From assembly GCA_017590115.1 (NCBI GenBank), contig JAGGNK010008892.1:1309383-1373382 (forward strand): a stretch of DNA of 64,000 nt. The letters run 5' to 3'. Below the pieces are notes generated by a model. It worked only from the letters and a program-made list of their open reading frames with translations, did no database searches and had not been told where the DNA came from. Positions 13,534 to 26,352 of the stretch are shown one piece after another. Position 1 is the first letter of the stretch; each line of letters opens with the position of its first letter. Source of the stretch: Montifringilla adamsi. Lineage: Eukaryota > Chordata > Aves > Passeriformes > Passeridae. Position numbers and translations under genes: made by a program.

Positions 13534-13666
13534 CTATGTTACATACAACAGAATAACTCTATGTGTGCAGTTATAATGGTTGAAATTATTGCACAGATTG
13601 ATGTGTTTTCAAAAAAGTATGGATGTTCTGAATAAATTAGTTATCGGTTGTTTATCATTTTCACAG

Positions 13667-13761
13667 ACAGAGCTGATAGCTTTGCAACAAGTAAAGGAAG
13701 CGGCTCTTCAACAGTGCAAAAAACTAGAGGAAGAAGTCCAAACATTGCGTGTTTATTACAG
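13667..13761 (+). CDS. Internal coding exon of an unrecognised coiled-coil protein gene (exon A; third from last)
   Basis: This 95-base exon starts in phase 0 after the acceptor TTTATCATTTTCACAG and ends at the donor ACAG|GTAAAA. It encodes 31 full codons plus two bases of an Arg codon. The peptide begins TELIALQQVKEAALQQCKKL and ends near VYYR. It is rich in Gln, Glu, Lys and Leu with heptad-like spacing, as expected of a coiled coil. The two left-over bases (AG) are completed by the first base of the exon at 40586, which supports the join. The open frame extends upstream to a Met at 13580, but that part is intron. A second AG four bases later (13667-13670) could be an alternative acceptor in the same frame offset. 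Earlier exons lie outside the window or were not recognised. Function is unknown; the exon call is firm, the gene name is not. Confidence 0.86.
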
Positions 13762-15388
13762 GTAAAATGATTGATTCTAATATGAATGAGTGACTCATAG
13801 GGGAAATTTTCTGTATGATGTCTGACTGAGTAAGGAAATGGCCTTATCAAATAGGTATTTGTTGGAAAAATGTGAATACATCAATGAATCAAAGCCTGCA
13901 TTTCTGCTCTACTGCTCACCAACCATCTCTTTGAAACAGGAGTCCCCTTCTTATAGCCTGAATTTTGTATTAGTTTCTCCTAAGGGAAGTGAAAAGTTGG
14001 TGATGGCTGATTTTTACACTAAAAAGCTTTGCTATGGCAATGTGATCACTTAAAAACACATGGACAAAAGAACCAGATTACATAAATGCTTGTTTCTTCC
14101 CTGATTGTTTGTGCATACGTAACTTAGTCAATATAGATTTTAGAATAATAAATTTGTAATTCTAAAATACCCATTTCTTCTTCAACCCCAATATATGTGC
14201 CTTTTAATTCCTTATGTTCTGTGACAGTATGGAGAATGAGAGAAATACCCATTCTCATTAATTTAGGTGGGCTGCACTGAACATCTGCGTGGATCAGTGG
14301 GTTTTAGTCCCTAAGGAAAAGCTCTGTGTGGTCTAGTGAAGGAGTTAGGTTGTTTTACGGAGTGATGTTGGGTTACAGCTCTCATTTCATCCTGACCTCC
14401 TGTGTGAGAGGAGATACAGAGCTGCCAGCAGGTTAAAGGCAGGAGAATTGGCATCAACACAGCTGAAAATTGTGAATCTGAAGGCTGAATGTCTGTGATG
14501 AGGGATGTGGGCAACAGAGGTAAATAATAAATCTAGTGTGAATACTATACTCATTGGAAATAAAGAGGACTAGTTATTTATGTCTAAAAAGCATTTGCAG
14601 TAGCAGAACTGTGTATGTTTTCAGTGTTTCAGCATTTGAAAGTCAAAAATACTCAGGTTTCTAGAGGTTTTTCAAGTTTTCCCTTCTCATTAAGTTTATT
14701 AAAACCTTGGAGGGAAGTTTCAAAAACAACTTTTGTTCCTAAATCTCATAGGCATTTATTTAAAGCCTGTTAATAGTGAATAGAAACCCCAAGCAATTTG
14801 TGATTATTGCATTTAATGAATTTGGTCAGCATTTAGTGTGTGCACAAATTATGGTATGATTTACCAAGCTAGAAAGAATTTATTATGGTGCCCTTATTAC
14901 TCATTTAAATGGGGTTTTTTTTGAATAATTTAAAAACTGAAATGCAATTTTTTATTGATATTTTAGAAATTAAGAATTTGCTTGTGTTGATCTGTACACA
15001 TTGTAGGAGACTTTTCACTGATTTTTGACTTACATTTTTGGCATAGCCTATCGAATTTGCACTAACATACAATGTTTAACAAGTATAGTAGGCAGCAACA
15101 GCCATTTACTTTGTAAATGCTTTAAATCCCAGAAATATTAACAATAATGACTTGCGGGAATCAGCAGTAGGATGTACCATGTTAATTTGAACAGTCAAAA
15201 TTTCACTGTAAGTTGGTTGACAGCATTTGCAAAATCTATCCAGAAGGTGTGGGAGCGCTCACCTGATTATCCCCTGGGGCAAGAACTTTTGTATTGCTAC
15301 TGATTTATACAAGTTATAACATCTAAAGTAGAAGATTTTATCTCCTGCCTACCTCACTGTTCTAGAGGCTAATGTGTTCCGAAGTGGA
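13762..15388. other. Start of the ~26.8 kb intron: no gene recognised
   Basis: AT-rich intron DNA after the donor GTAAAA at 13762. No exon, repeat family or RNA gene was recognised; open frames are under 75 codons. Confidence 0.5.
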
Positions 15389-15500
15389 CCCACAGAGTGA
15401 CTGATTGAGGTTGGCAGGGACCTCTGGAGGCTGTCTTGTCCAGCTCTGCTCGAGCAGGACCACTGAGACCTGGTTGCCCAGGTCCAGAGGGGTTTTGAAT
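15389..15500 (-). mobile_element. CR1 LINE fragment, 3' end, reverse orientation
   Basis: GATTGAGGTTGGCAGGGACC, then TCTGGAGGCTGTCTTGTCCAG, CTGCTCGAGCAGGACCAC and GGTTGCCCAGGTCCAGAGGG run in the order found in the reverse complement of bird CR1 3' ends. GGTTTTGAAT closes the match at 15500. Sequence to about 15560 may be a more decayed continuation. It is antisense to the host gene. Confidence 0.85.
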
Positions 15501-16491
15501 GCCTTAAGTATTCCATACTTAAGACATTCAGGTTATGAATCAGAACCTCTCTGTATGGAAACACTGTCTTAAGCATACAAAGACATGACTTGAAAAGCGA
15601 GAGGCCATCTGGAGCTGAACTTGAAAGGGTTGTAAAAGGCAACAAGGACTCGTATAAGTGCATAAGCAGCAACATTTAATTTCTCAGGCCTGTCTTTTGA
15701 CATGATTAGAAATTAATTGCACCATTATGAGGATTCTTATGAACTTCTTGACATTTTGGTTACAGTTTCCTTTAATTTACATGGACATCTGCAGCCATTG
15801 TCATCCAATAGTGTGACAGTACTTTAAACACATGCCAAGGGAAACAGAAAAGAATGTCACATGTGCATAAAGCTTGGGAACTGTACCAGGCCAAGGGTGG
15901 GATGGCCACAGTAATTATGAATAACAAGGTAGACAATGCATTTCCCAAGCCATCCCAAATGAATGAAAATTTGCACTCTGATTTATATGTGGAAGGGACG
16001 CATGTATGGATGTCTGCTGGGTCTTCTTATTTCTTCATGGTGCTTGCCATACTATGGTAGTCTAGAATAAGCACTGGGAGTGTTTTTAGACAGTCTGTTT
16101 TGAACTGGGGTGGAAGTTTGCTGTTTTGATCCAAGTGAGTTAGCTCTATGATTTGCTGTTCAAAACTGCATTCCCAAGAGTTACTGCTCTTTTTTGGACT
16201 TTGTAATTCCCCAGTGAGCAAAATATAGGCTTCCACATATGCTCCAATCTTCATGAGAACTGTAAAACTGCAATGTGGCAATGCCAGGTGCACATTCCCT
16301 TCACCTGCTGTTCTTTAAGGTCTTCACCAGATTCTTACACTTTCTGTCTTAAGCCCCAGCATGACAAGGGCTTGAGAATTTTGGCTCATCTGGTGACTTC
16401 TCCTTTTGCTCTTAGGTCTTCCCTGGCCTTATAAAAAGCATTTCTCCTACTTTATTCTTTTTCTCCTTTTTTTTTTTAACTGAGATTTCTA
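15501..16491. other. Intron: no gene recognised
   Basis: Intronic DNA without recognisable genes. 15501-15560 contains an imperfect inverted pair around CTTAAGTATTCCATACTTAAG (15503-15523). A T run at 16467-16478 lies just before the LTR. Confidence 0.5.
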
Positions 16492-16939
16492 TGAGTCTTG
16501 GTTTAGGAATGGTACTCCCCAATTTAATGATGGATTCTCCAAACTACATGCCACTCGCTCATTGCCCCCTTCTCCCTCCAGCTTCTTCCCCTGGAACAGG
16601 ATGGAAAAGAGAACTGGAGGCACATAAGGTGAAGCTCAGGAGTTGAGATAAGAATAATTTACTTGAAACAGCAATGAGACAACAAAATAAACAGTAACAG
16701 CTACAATATTAATAACAAAAGCATACAAAAGAGAGAGTGATTCACATGCATAATTCTCACCCCAACCCAACCACAGCCATGCTATCCCAATGGGAAGGAG
16801 CCCCTTGTCTCCACAAAAGACTCCCTTCTCCCTCCAACTGGAAAATGTCATGAGGTGGTGTAGAATATCCTCTGGGTCACAGCCATGCTCCCTCCTGCCT
16901 ACTGCAGAAAATTACCCTGTGCTGGCCAGAACCAGGACA
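16492..16939 (+). mobile_element. LTR of an avian endogenous retrovirus, internally shortened, sense orientation
   Basis: It starts near TGAGTCTTGGTTTAGGAATG and runs through TGGATTCTCCAAACTACATG, CCACTCGCTCATTGCCCCC and GAGTTGAGATAAGAATAATT. An A-rich stretch follows (16675-16735), then GGAATATCC-like and CATGCTCCCTCC text. It ends at 16939 with CCAGAACCAGGACA, the usual 3' terminus of this group. It is related to, but not the same subfamily as, the LTR at 12948-13533. At about 450 bases it is shorter than the ~550-600 expected, so an internal deletion is likely. No coding part is attached. It lies in the sense direction within the 26.8 kb intron. Confidence 0.78.
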
Positions 16940-16971
16940 CTACATCGTCCTTTAACTTAGAAGAAGCAATT

Positions 16972-17048
16972 TTAAGAAAACAAAAACAAATAAACAAAAC
17001 AGAACAAAAAAAAAAAAAACTCAACAACAACAAAGCAAACAAAATAAC
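16972..17048. repeat. A-rich low-complexity stretch
   Basis: About 75 bases built from AAAC/AACAA units with a 14-A run at 17007-17020, some 30 bases after the LTR end. It could be a decayed poly(A) or simple slippage. Confidence 0.7.
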
Positions 17049-17434
17049 CTAGAGGTTCCCATAAATGCGTACAAGTGATACCTACATCACTTGTACTTGT
17101 GCCTTAACACACAATAACATTTCAAGGATTTGGTCACAAAAGTAATGACTGTGTGTGTATATTAACTATTTTGTATGCATACATGTGTAAACAATACCAT
17201 TAAAATGTGCATTTTTTTACCTATCTGACTTCCACTAACATTAGCATAATCCAGGAAAAGCAAAGTATCATTTGATCATACAAAATCAGGGGAGAGATAC
17301 TTAGGTCCAGGATATCTGTATGTGTGAAGTAAGTACACACAGACATGCCTAAAGGAGGGAAAAAAGTGGAGACCTTCAGGGGAAAAAAATAAAATCCCCT
17401 TCTGTTTTCTCCAGAGGAAAGATTCTTGGTATCT

Positions 17435-17959
17435 AGAATATTGCATCCAGTTTAAGGTCCCCAGTAAAAGTAAGACATCTATAAATTGGAGAAAGTTTGA
17501 CAGAGGGCAACTGATACAGCCAGGAAGCCATAGCATTTGCAATGTAAAGAGAGACCAAGGGTACTGCTCTTGTACAGCCTGGGAAAGAAAAAATATTCCT
17601 TTCTTTGTTGGCTCCAGGGAGACCTAATGGCAGCCTAACAGTCTGGGCAGAGGTTGTCAAGAAAGGCAACCTCTTCACAGTGCTCCATGACAACAGGGTG
17701 AGAAACAACTGACTTGAATTGAAACAAGAGCATTTCAGACAGGTTACATGGGAAAACTTTTTCCATGGAGGCTGTCCATCATTGGAACAGGTTGCCAGAG
17801 AGGTTTTTACCATCTTCATCCTTGGAGATTTCCAGTGCCTAACATGATAAAGTCATGAGCAACATGGTGTGGTTTCATATTGATGTCACTTTGAGAAGAA
17901 GTTAGGTTGGACTGGAGGCAGCCAGTGGTCACTTCCAACCTCATTATTCTACAATTCTC
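17435..17959 (+). mobile_element. CR1 LINE fragment with 3' end, sense orientation
   Basis: The order of motifs follows the last ~500 bases of bird CR1. AATATTGCATCCAGTTTAAG is the 'TATTGCACCCAGTTCTGG' site, and GGAGAAAGTTTGACAGAGGG corresponds to the 'GTCCAGAGAAGGGC' segment. GGGAGACCTAATGGCAGCC, CATCATTGGAACAGGTTGCC and AGAGAGGTTTTTACC follow. TTAGGTTGGACTGGAGGCAG and CACTTCCAACCTCATTATTC come next, and it finishes with ATTCTACAATTCT at 17947-17959. The open frames on both strands within this interval are remnants, not genes. Confidence 0.88.
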
Positions 17960-20900
17960 TCAGCTAGTAGCTGCTGCTCTTTGAAGATGTTCATTTTTTT
18001 TTCCCTCCAAATGTGAAAGAAGCCTGTTTTGTAAACCACACTTGTTTTCAGGTGAAGTGAAAAGCAAATCCCAACTAAAACTGTATCTTCATGGAAAGCT
18101 GTAATAGCCTAACCCAAAATTTAAATTAGCTTTTGCAGATATAATGAGGAAACATTTATTTCCCTCTGACTTTTGACTTTCTGAAAAGAAAGCATATCCC
18201 AGAACAATTTCATTCTTCTTTAGAAGGGACAGAGAAGTAAAATGGAATTAAAAAGGAGGAAGAAGCTAATTCAGATACATAAGGAACAAGAAGCTGGCTA
18301 CAAATAAAGTTTGGCAAGTTCTGTGCTTCTGTTTGTTCTTCTTCTGTTGTCTCTGTGTCAAGTTTCAAAAACAAAATGGTGTTTTCTGGATGCTAACTCA
18401 AAAATACATACCAGAAATTAAAATTTGCATAACAGTTAGGAATAGCGTAGAGTTTCTGTCCTACTAACATAATTGTTTATACACAGTGCTCTTTAAGCTA
18501 GAGATTAATGCAAATCATAAGACCCTCAGTGACCAAAGTGACCAAAGGCTATATCCAAATAACCAGTTTTAAAGTATATGGGACTCCTGCTACCTCTTTC
18601 CCATATACCTCTGTTGTTTGAACATCATCACAAGTTTTTTATTTGCATATTTTTCAGTTATGTGATCTGTCCAATTTTATAATCAGGTTCCTTCTTCCCC
18701 TAGATTTATATGGTAAGTGTGACACCTTTGGTCAGTTGGAGTCAGCTGTTCCAGCTGTGTCTCTGTCCCACTTCTTGGGCACCCCTCACCTGCTCACTGC
18801 TGGAGTGGAATGAAAAGCAAAAAGGGCTTGACTCTGTGTGAGCGCTCCTCAGGAATAACTGAAACATCCATGTGATAGCAAGACCTTTTTTCAACACAAA
18901 TCCAAAATATATGCCATACCACCTGCTATGGAGAAAATTCACTGTATCCCAGTCAAAAGCAGTATAATGTTGCAAAGTAATTGGAATATATAAGTTATGG
19001 TGAGCATGGGTGAAAAAGATGCCTTATTTTACAGTTATATGATGGTTCTCAACAATGAAGTGGAAGATTAACTTCTGTAAGGCTCCTTGTACTAATAAGT
19101 ACAGTTACCTGAAATAAGTATTTTTAGATTCAAACTTTCAGTTAATATGGGTAGTTTCTCTGCATTCAATGCTAGCAGTTTTCTTGCACCTTAACCAGTT
19201 GTAGCACTTTATAAGTTAAAAACTATTGAAGAGATTTAACAGAATTTAAATCTACAAGTTTCAATGCTTACAATACTTCAATTGAAATACTTGGAATTCA
19301 TGTTTAAATGGCACAAACAAATGGTCTAAATAGCAGTTGGTTTTATGGAAGTCCATATATTTTTCCCACAAAGTCTCTTGTAAAAGGACATGGAAGTTCA
19401 TTTTTTTAAAGACTGAGATCAATAAATGTGAAAGTAGGAAATCAAGAAGGTTCTTTATTATTTCCCCAAATAAAGAACTTAAAGACTCAGTGGCAAACTC
19501 AATTCTCATCTTAATTACAGAACTGAATCTCCCTGTAACAGGAGAAATAGATGAAGAAACATATTTCTTCATAAATAGCCATTATTTCTAGTCCTGGATA
19601 AAAAGACTTTCTATTCAAGCTTTGGATACAGTTGTGTGTGTTTAATTTACTTCCATTCTATAGTTTCTTGACTGATGTTATGGAATATAACACTCACATG
19701 GTGCCATTTCAGCCATGCTCCATGGACTCCGTGTATGGATATAGAATGGTGTAATTCTTGCTGTTAGAATGTTGCTTTCATTCAGTTTTAAGGGCTATTA
19801 AAAACTATAAATTATTTCTAGTAGAAAGTCAATATTCATCTTCATAGCCACTGCAGTAGCAAGTCAGAATACAATAGCCTAAATAGTCAGGTTCTTGTAC
19901 TCTGACAGACCCCTGCTCAAACATTTCAGCCTGTTTGTTCTGACATCTCTCAGTCCTCTTCAGAGTTCTCTCAGTCTAGATTTCCCTTAGGGGAACACAA
20001 TATGTAGCAGAAGATTGGGCTGCTCTAACATCCAGTTTCCCAGCCCAAATGAACTGGAACCCATTTACAGTGGGATTAGTGAAGCTGCAACCACTAGTGC
20101 AGAGTGGTGATCTCAGTCCTTCCTCTAAAGCAATAGCTGACTGCCTTGAGCACCTGTCCCAGCAGTTTACCTCAGAGAACTGGTCTTTTCCTACCTGGTT
20201 TTTTTTTATCTCACTTTTTCAGTTATGGCCGTTGACTCATTTTCCTTCTCTTTTCATCCTGTCTGCTTGCTTCTGTTCTGGCAGTTGCTGTCATTGTTTC
20301 AGTACTAGTTGCAGTACTAGACATAACATGGTGTAATTACAGTCATTAAGAAGAATGACCAAGTAATGGTGTCACTGTAAACCACACGGTTCTTTTTGAA
20401 GAGCAGTTTTGGATCATGGAGAGGACATCAGTTGTGTTGCAAGTATTTTCTGTTCTTGCAGCAGAGACTTCTATTTTATTGAAGAGTTTCAGACACCTGA
20501 CATTAAACATAAACCTTCAGCTAATTAAATTTCCCACTTATAAGCACAGAAGAGGTTCTTTTTTTATACGAAAAAGATGAGGGGCTTGGATATACAGTGG
20601 GAGACCATGTAATACATGTTTTGGAGGAACCTAACCTGCTCCAGTTTGATCCAGCCAAACATATAGAAAGCAATGAATCTGTAAGGGAACACTAAGGTTT
20701 TTGTTTGTCTTCTGACATAACAAAAGAAAGGCAGGGACTGTCTTTCTGTTTGTTTATTGAACTGAGTGTTAAAATTAGTAGAAAATTGGGGTGGAGAAAC
20801 ACTGCTGTCTTTAAATCAGATTGGTTAAAGCCAAATTTTCTCTCAGCAATCCATGGAGGTTTCAGTGAATTTTTAGTCAAATTGTGGGGGTGAGGGAAGC

Positions 20901-23900
20901 CAACACCCTGATTATTTGGACCTGGGATTTGGAATATGTGTGCTCAGTCTTCTCTTCCTCTGTTTTGTGCCACTTTGCAGTGAGGTGCTGCAGCCCCAAA
21001 AGAATTGGGATTTTAGGTGAGTCTTTCTCTGTAGTCTCATAAGCGTTTTCCCATTAGTAAGCCCCTGTGTCCCCTATGACTTCTTTCCTTTGTCACTTTA
21101 TTGCTTGTGCAATCACAGCTCTTGCTGGTGTCACAGGAGATAAAAGTCCAAGGTTTGGGGGCTGTTTCATGAACTGGATCAGACAGCCAAAGGGGGGAAG
21201 ACGGATCTGTGAGCTGCTCTGCATTGGAAAGCAGCTGCATGAGGTTTTACTGGTGCTACTGAGATGGCTGTATTTCTCAGTGGCTTGATGCAGGTGAGCA
21301 GTAAAGGCAGAGCACTCCCTTGTTACCCTTGTGTATTTCACACTTTATTGAATTTATTATCCTTCTGTCCCTGCCCCATTCCCAGACTTCTTGTTCTCCA
21401 GCTTGGAATTTACTGTTGTCTCACTTTGTGCAATTGTTCAACTTTCTAACAATAACATAGCCAGAGAGACTGACTTTAGAAATAAATGTGTGTGGAGAAA
21501 AATTTCTTTGGAGCATGGCAGACCAGACTCACATCCATTCTCCAGTTAGTATTTGACCATTTGCAAAGAAAAGGGACAGTGGAGAGAAACTGCAGTATGT
21601 ACCATAGGCTTGGTGTTTACAATGGCACTTTGGCAAGCAATGCAAAAGCGAAGCAGTATCTGAACCTATTGGGGGCTGATGGGTATCCATTTTTTTGCCC
21701 TCCAATGAAATATTTTAGCCATCAGCATCCTCTTTAACCTTTCTGTGTCTCTCTTCCATTTAGAAACACAGAAAAAAAAATTATTTGAATATTTTGCTTT
21801 TTGCCCTGACATTGAGTTTAAAAGTTTTCCTATCTCACTGGGAAAAAAAATTTAGCATGGCAAAACAATTTCTAACTCAGCTTTAGTGATTTATGAAAAC
21901 TTTAAGAGAGAGGAAGCACTGAACTGTCAAAGATCCAAGGCACCTGATGGAATAACAAACCACCTCACGCCATGCCTGCAACCAGAATGTAGTACACTAA
22001 AATTGCCTTGTGCTGCTGTTGGATTGGTCTGAACTACACTTTATGAAATCTTTGTGCCTAATGTTTCCAGGGCCTGGCTCTTGGCCTTCAGAGGTGCCTT
22101 GCCAATAGAAACACTAAGCAGCAGGACTGAGGAAGCAGTATGAATATGGACTGGAGCGCCTAACACGTTCTGTGATGCAGTTTTCATTTGCACCATGTGC
22201 TAATTCCACTACTGCTTCTGCTGCTGGGTGTTATAGTGGCAAAGTTTCTTAAATTTTTCAAATTAGTTGAGGACCAACCAGTCACTTTTTGTGCCAAGTA
22301 CTTTAAGGCTAGAAGTGCTCCACAGGTCCTTCCACTGTATTGCACCAGACTTGAGCTGACTTCTCTACTTATTTGAGGTCGTGGGGTAATGTGAACTAAA
22401 ACAACATTTACTTTGTCGTTTTTGCTGGGATGGGCCTTTTCACATGAGTTTCTGTTCTTCTCTAAGAGCAACAATTTGCTTGACAGAAAGGAATTCCTTG
22501 CCATTGGATGCTGATATGGTCTCACGACTCTGTATACAGGGCCCTGCTGGCATTATGTTCACAGCTGTCCTTTGCCTGGCTGATTCCTTCACCTTCTTTT
22601 TTACCTCTGCTCTACGTGATTTTCTGTTATGACTTCCTTGATTTCTCAGTGAGCTGAAAAGTCTGGGAGGTGTAACTTTGTTCTGTGCTTTTTTGAAATA
22701 AGCACATAGTTAGAGATGTCTAGGAACCATTTTTCAAAGCCATTAAAGCGTAATAAAATGGAATTCTTGGAAGGTTTAAAGTCTCTGGAAGAACTACCTG
22801 CAATCAACCCACTGACTGCTACTGGTAGTTTGGAGTAGATAGCAATACAAAGTATGAAACTCCTGGAGGAATACTTGTAAAAAATAGGATTATGAGATCA
22901 CTAAAGTTAATATCTATTCTATACAATGTAAGAATACACAAAATCAAAATTGGACAATCTATAAAGAGTATATGCAGGATTATGAAATCTGTTATCTGGT
23001 GGAAAGGGTGTGTGGACAAAGGCTACATATTCTAATTCTACCATTGAAATGTTGAAATGCTGAATGAATATAGATTAATCACATCACTAAACTCTGCTTC
23101 AGCTGCTTTATTTGTATAAACTGAATAAGAAGTTTTACCCTTTTGCATAACACCTTTAGAGACTATGAAAATGCAGGTACTCTTGCTTTAAAATGAGAGA
23201 AGGAAAACAGATACAGAATAAGAAGCAGCCCTCTCTAGAGCAAGTTAAAGAAACACAGGAAAAACGTGTGTGTAATAAGAGCTATTTGGAAGACAGATTT
23301 TCCCATGAGAAGTTAGGAAGAAAATCTAAAAGTGTAAAAGAATTTGTCTTGCCCTATAAATATTGTATGAAAGGGAATTCTTTTGTTATTAATATGATAT
23401 TTAGAAATATAGTAATAACATTGTCAGGAGGACTTAAAATGCCATTTCATTTTATGCTGGTTTTTCACAGGACATGTTTTTATTTTAAAATGTCAATTCA
23501 ATAATTTTGAAAAATCATGACTGATGTGTTTCAGTTCAATTCTCTTCCACTGAAGAATCAAATGGCATTACAGTTTGAAATGCTAAGGTGAAAGAAAACT
23601 TTCCACTTAGAAATGTGCCACAGGAAGACAGCAAATTTTTTTCGTGTTGGAATTTACATTTCCCAATTTAAAAAAAAAATCTTTGGTAAGAAGACTTTCT
23701 ACATGAGCAATTTTCAGTCAGTGCTAGACATAACATTGCTTTTCTTACTCTGCATTTAACACTGCTCACAGTGGAAAAATGTTAGGGAGTATCTAAGAAT
23801 GCAGGTCACAGAACACAAAACAGAAGGCTGCCCACCTGTTTTGTTTACAGAGAAGTGGAGAGTAAGGTATTTTCTTTATTCAATTTCCATCTAAACTTAG

Positions 23901-26282
23901 AGCTTTTGTTAAATTGATACATGTGTGTCATGCTGATGCCTTTTCCTGGAAAAATTTCCATTTTAAATTCCCACTCACTAGCTGCTTTTCTAACGAATGT
24001 GATAGAGGTCTTGTGTTTTGGAAGGTTTTTAACCTGTGTCCAGCATTCCATAATGATGTATTATTTGTCTGGTATGGGTAGTTCTTCCAGCATAGGTGTG
24101 AAAGCTGTCATTTTTGGGAGAGTAGAGACCAACTTGGAAGCTTCAGCCACAGTTTCCCAGTGAGTAAGTGGGCCTGCTGGGGTTTGCTCAGTTCTGAGTT
24201 TCAGGTATTTGAGTAAAGTGTAACATGTTAGTAATAGTTTGCTATTATAAGCAGCCGTTTACATGGTCATTACAGGAAGGAGAACTAGCACAGAGTTTCT
24301 TGTCTTTTTCCTGATGCCACAGGACAGGCATGTAACCATTGGTATGGAGCTGCTGTCTCACTAGCAGAGGAGCTTTTATGGCTCTGAGTTTGGAAGGAGA
24401 GGGAGGGAGTTACACTGAGTGAATCATCAGTGTTATATTTTCTTTGATAACAAAGAGTTTAGAGAAGCTCTTCCACTTCCTGAGCCACTTCATGTTATGG
24501 TTTCGTCTTCTTTTCTCTTAATCTGTGCTGTATCACCATTACAGAGTGGCCACCTGAAAATATTTTCATAAGTGACAAAGAAGTGCAGTGTTTATTTAGT
24601 ATTTATTTATTTATTTCACACTGCTAGCTAGTCACATTTGGTATGACAGCTGGTGGATAGAAAAGTATAGTATTATACTGTGCAACACTAAAACTTTCTC
24701 CTGGTTATTGATGGCTAATCTCTAGAGGAAGAGAGCCAAGAATGAGATCTCAGAATGAAGAGGAACCTGCAAGCACTGTAATCTCAGAGTTGAACTCCCT
24801 GAGGCTGCTGACATTTGGAGCAAATAAAATCATGCTCTGTCACACAGGTTCCACCACTGTGTCTCTCCAGTCATCAAGAGAGATATTTTTATGCAGTTTT
24901 TACCACTCTCTTAGGGCTTATGCTTTGATTTTTGAGAGCAATTTCTTGACGCTGGTAGTTAAAATAGATTTTCTTCATGTCTGACACTGTCATTGCTTCC
25001 AAGCCTTCATAGTTAATAGAATGTGTCTGTACCAGTCAGTCACAAGACACCGCAACAAAAATACTGATCACCACAAAATAAGCTATGAGATGGCCAAATT
25101 GTTTCAAAAGTAGGAAATAATATTGGGAATTGTGTAAAATTTGTTAATAAATATTATAATGTTAAGAGCTGTAACTGTAATGGATCTCTCTCTTTTCAAT
25201 GTAAATTTGTATTCAGTGCTGGTCAAAATAAGTTCGTGTGTTCAAGCAGTATCTGCCTTACAGACAATAGTCTAAACTAAAAATACAGTAGATTATTTGG
25301 GATTTCTCTGCTTGTCTTTTGTGTTGGGTTTTTCTGGGAGAGGGGTGGGGTTTTTTTGTTTGATTTTTTTTTTTTTTTAACTAAGCAGGAATGTATTAAA
25401 AAAACAAAGTCCTAATTTTTTTTTCTCTTTTTGGTTAGGTATTTTTTTACTGTTTCTGATGTTTGCAGCAGGAAAAGAAATCCTTTTGTTTCATTTAACT
25501 ATTCTTTTAAAATACCATAGTAAGTAACAAGTGTTGGGTAGAAACAAAGCAAAGTCACAGTTGGATGTTGCTGTTATAAGATAGGCGATGACAATGGTAT
25601 CTTTTTAGTGTATCTCTTATCTGTGGTGTCATTAAATCTAATGATGTGCTAAATAATAAAAGCAGCCTTATCACATTGCAAGGCTTTGAATTGTCTCAAA
25701 GTTGCCATGCCTGCGGGTTCCCTTTGGCTTTTGGACAGGGTTTGGAGTCGGAAGGAGCTGCAGTTCAGAGTGCATTTATGTGATCAAAGCTCTTTAGACA
25801 GATGGCTGCTAGCACTCCAAAATTATTAAAATATGTTCCAAGCAACATCAGTCTATGGGCTTGGGGACCCAACCTTTCATTAGTCAATAAAGGGTCTTGA
25901 GTTCTTGAAAATGAAATCTTTAAAGGCTAATAAGACTGCTGGTTTGCTCTGAGCTATTTCTTTGGATTTGCAGTTGTGGATTGGAATTGGGCCAGTATCT
26001 GTCCAATAAATATGAGGCTTTAAAAAAATCTGGTTACAAGAGACCTCCCAGCAGGATCTGCCTGTTAAACAGTGTGGCCCAATTTTTCACTCTCATATAT
26101 GTAAATTTAGACACCTGAGTTTGTATGTAGGGAGCTGGGAAGGGACCCTCAAGTGCCCCTTTGAAAAACCAGTCATTTTCTGGAGCAATAGTTTAACTCT
26201 AGGTGCCAAAGCTGGATCATTTTGACCTGTATAATTTTATTTTTAAATGCTTATGAGTTGACTAAGGACAATTCTAGAATAC
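17960..26282. other. Intron: mostly unrecognised AT-rich DNA
   Basis: An 8.3 kb intronic stretch without a supported gene. The longest open frames (up to 113 codons, minus, ending 22184) show no domain and no splice context. Features seen are a (TTTA)n run at about 24592-24617, T-rich blocks at 25350-25380 and 25416-25450, and a short peptide resemblance at 19518-19562 discussed among the findings. 25560-26060 has an unusually balanced, low-repeat composition and may be conserved non-coding DNA. Confidence 0.45.
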
Positions 26283-26352
26283 TTTCAGGATGCAATAATC
26301 AAGAGCATCAAACATCTTTTCAGGGTACAATAATCAAGAGCATCAAACCTGT
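26283..26352. repeat. Tandem duplication, about 35 bp x 2
   Basis: CAATAATCAAGAGCATCAAA occurs at 26293 and again at 26328, with CAGG... before each copy and TTTTCAG after each. The unit is about 35 bases with few differences between copies, so it is a fairly recent local duplication. Confidence 0.9.

Noticed and set aside
17276..17819. Overlapping minus-strand open frames of 88 and 128 codons
   Set aside because: The larger one lies mostly in the antisense strand of a CR1 3' fragment (17435-17959) and shows no domain.
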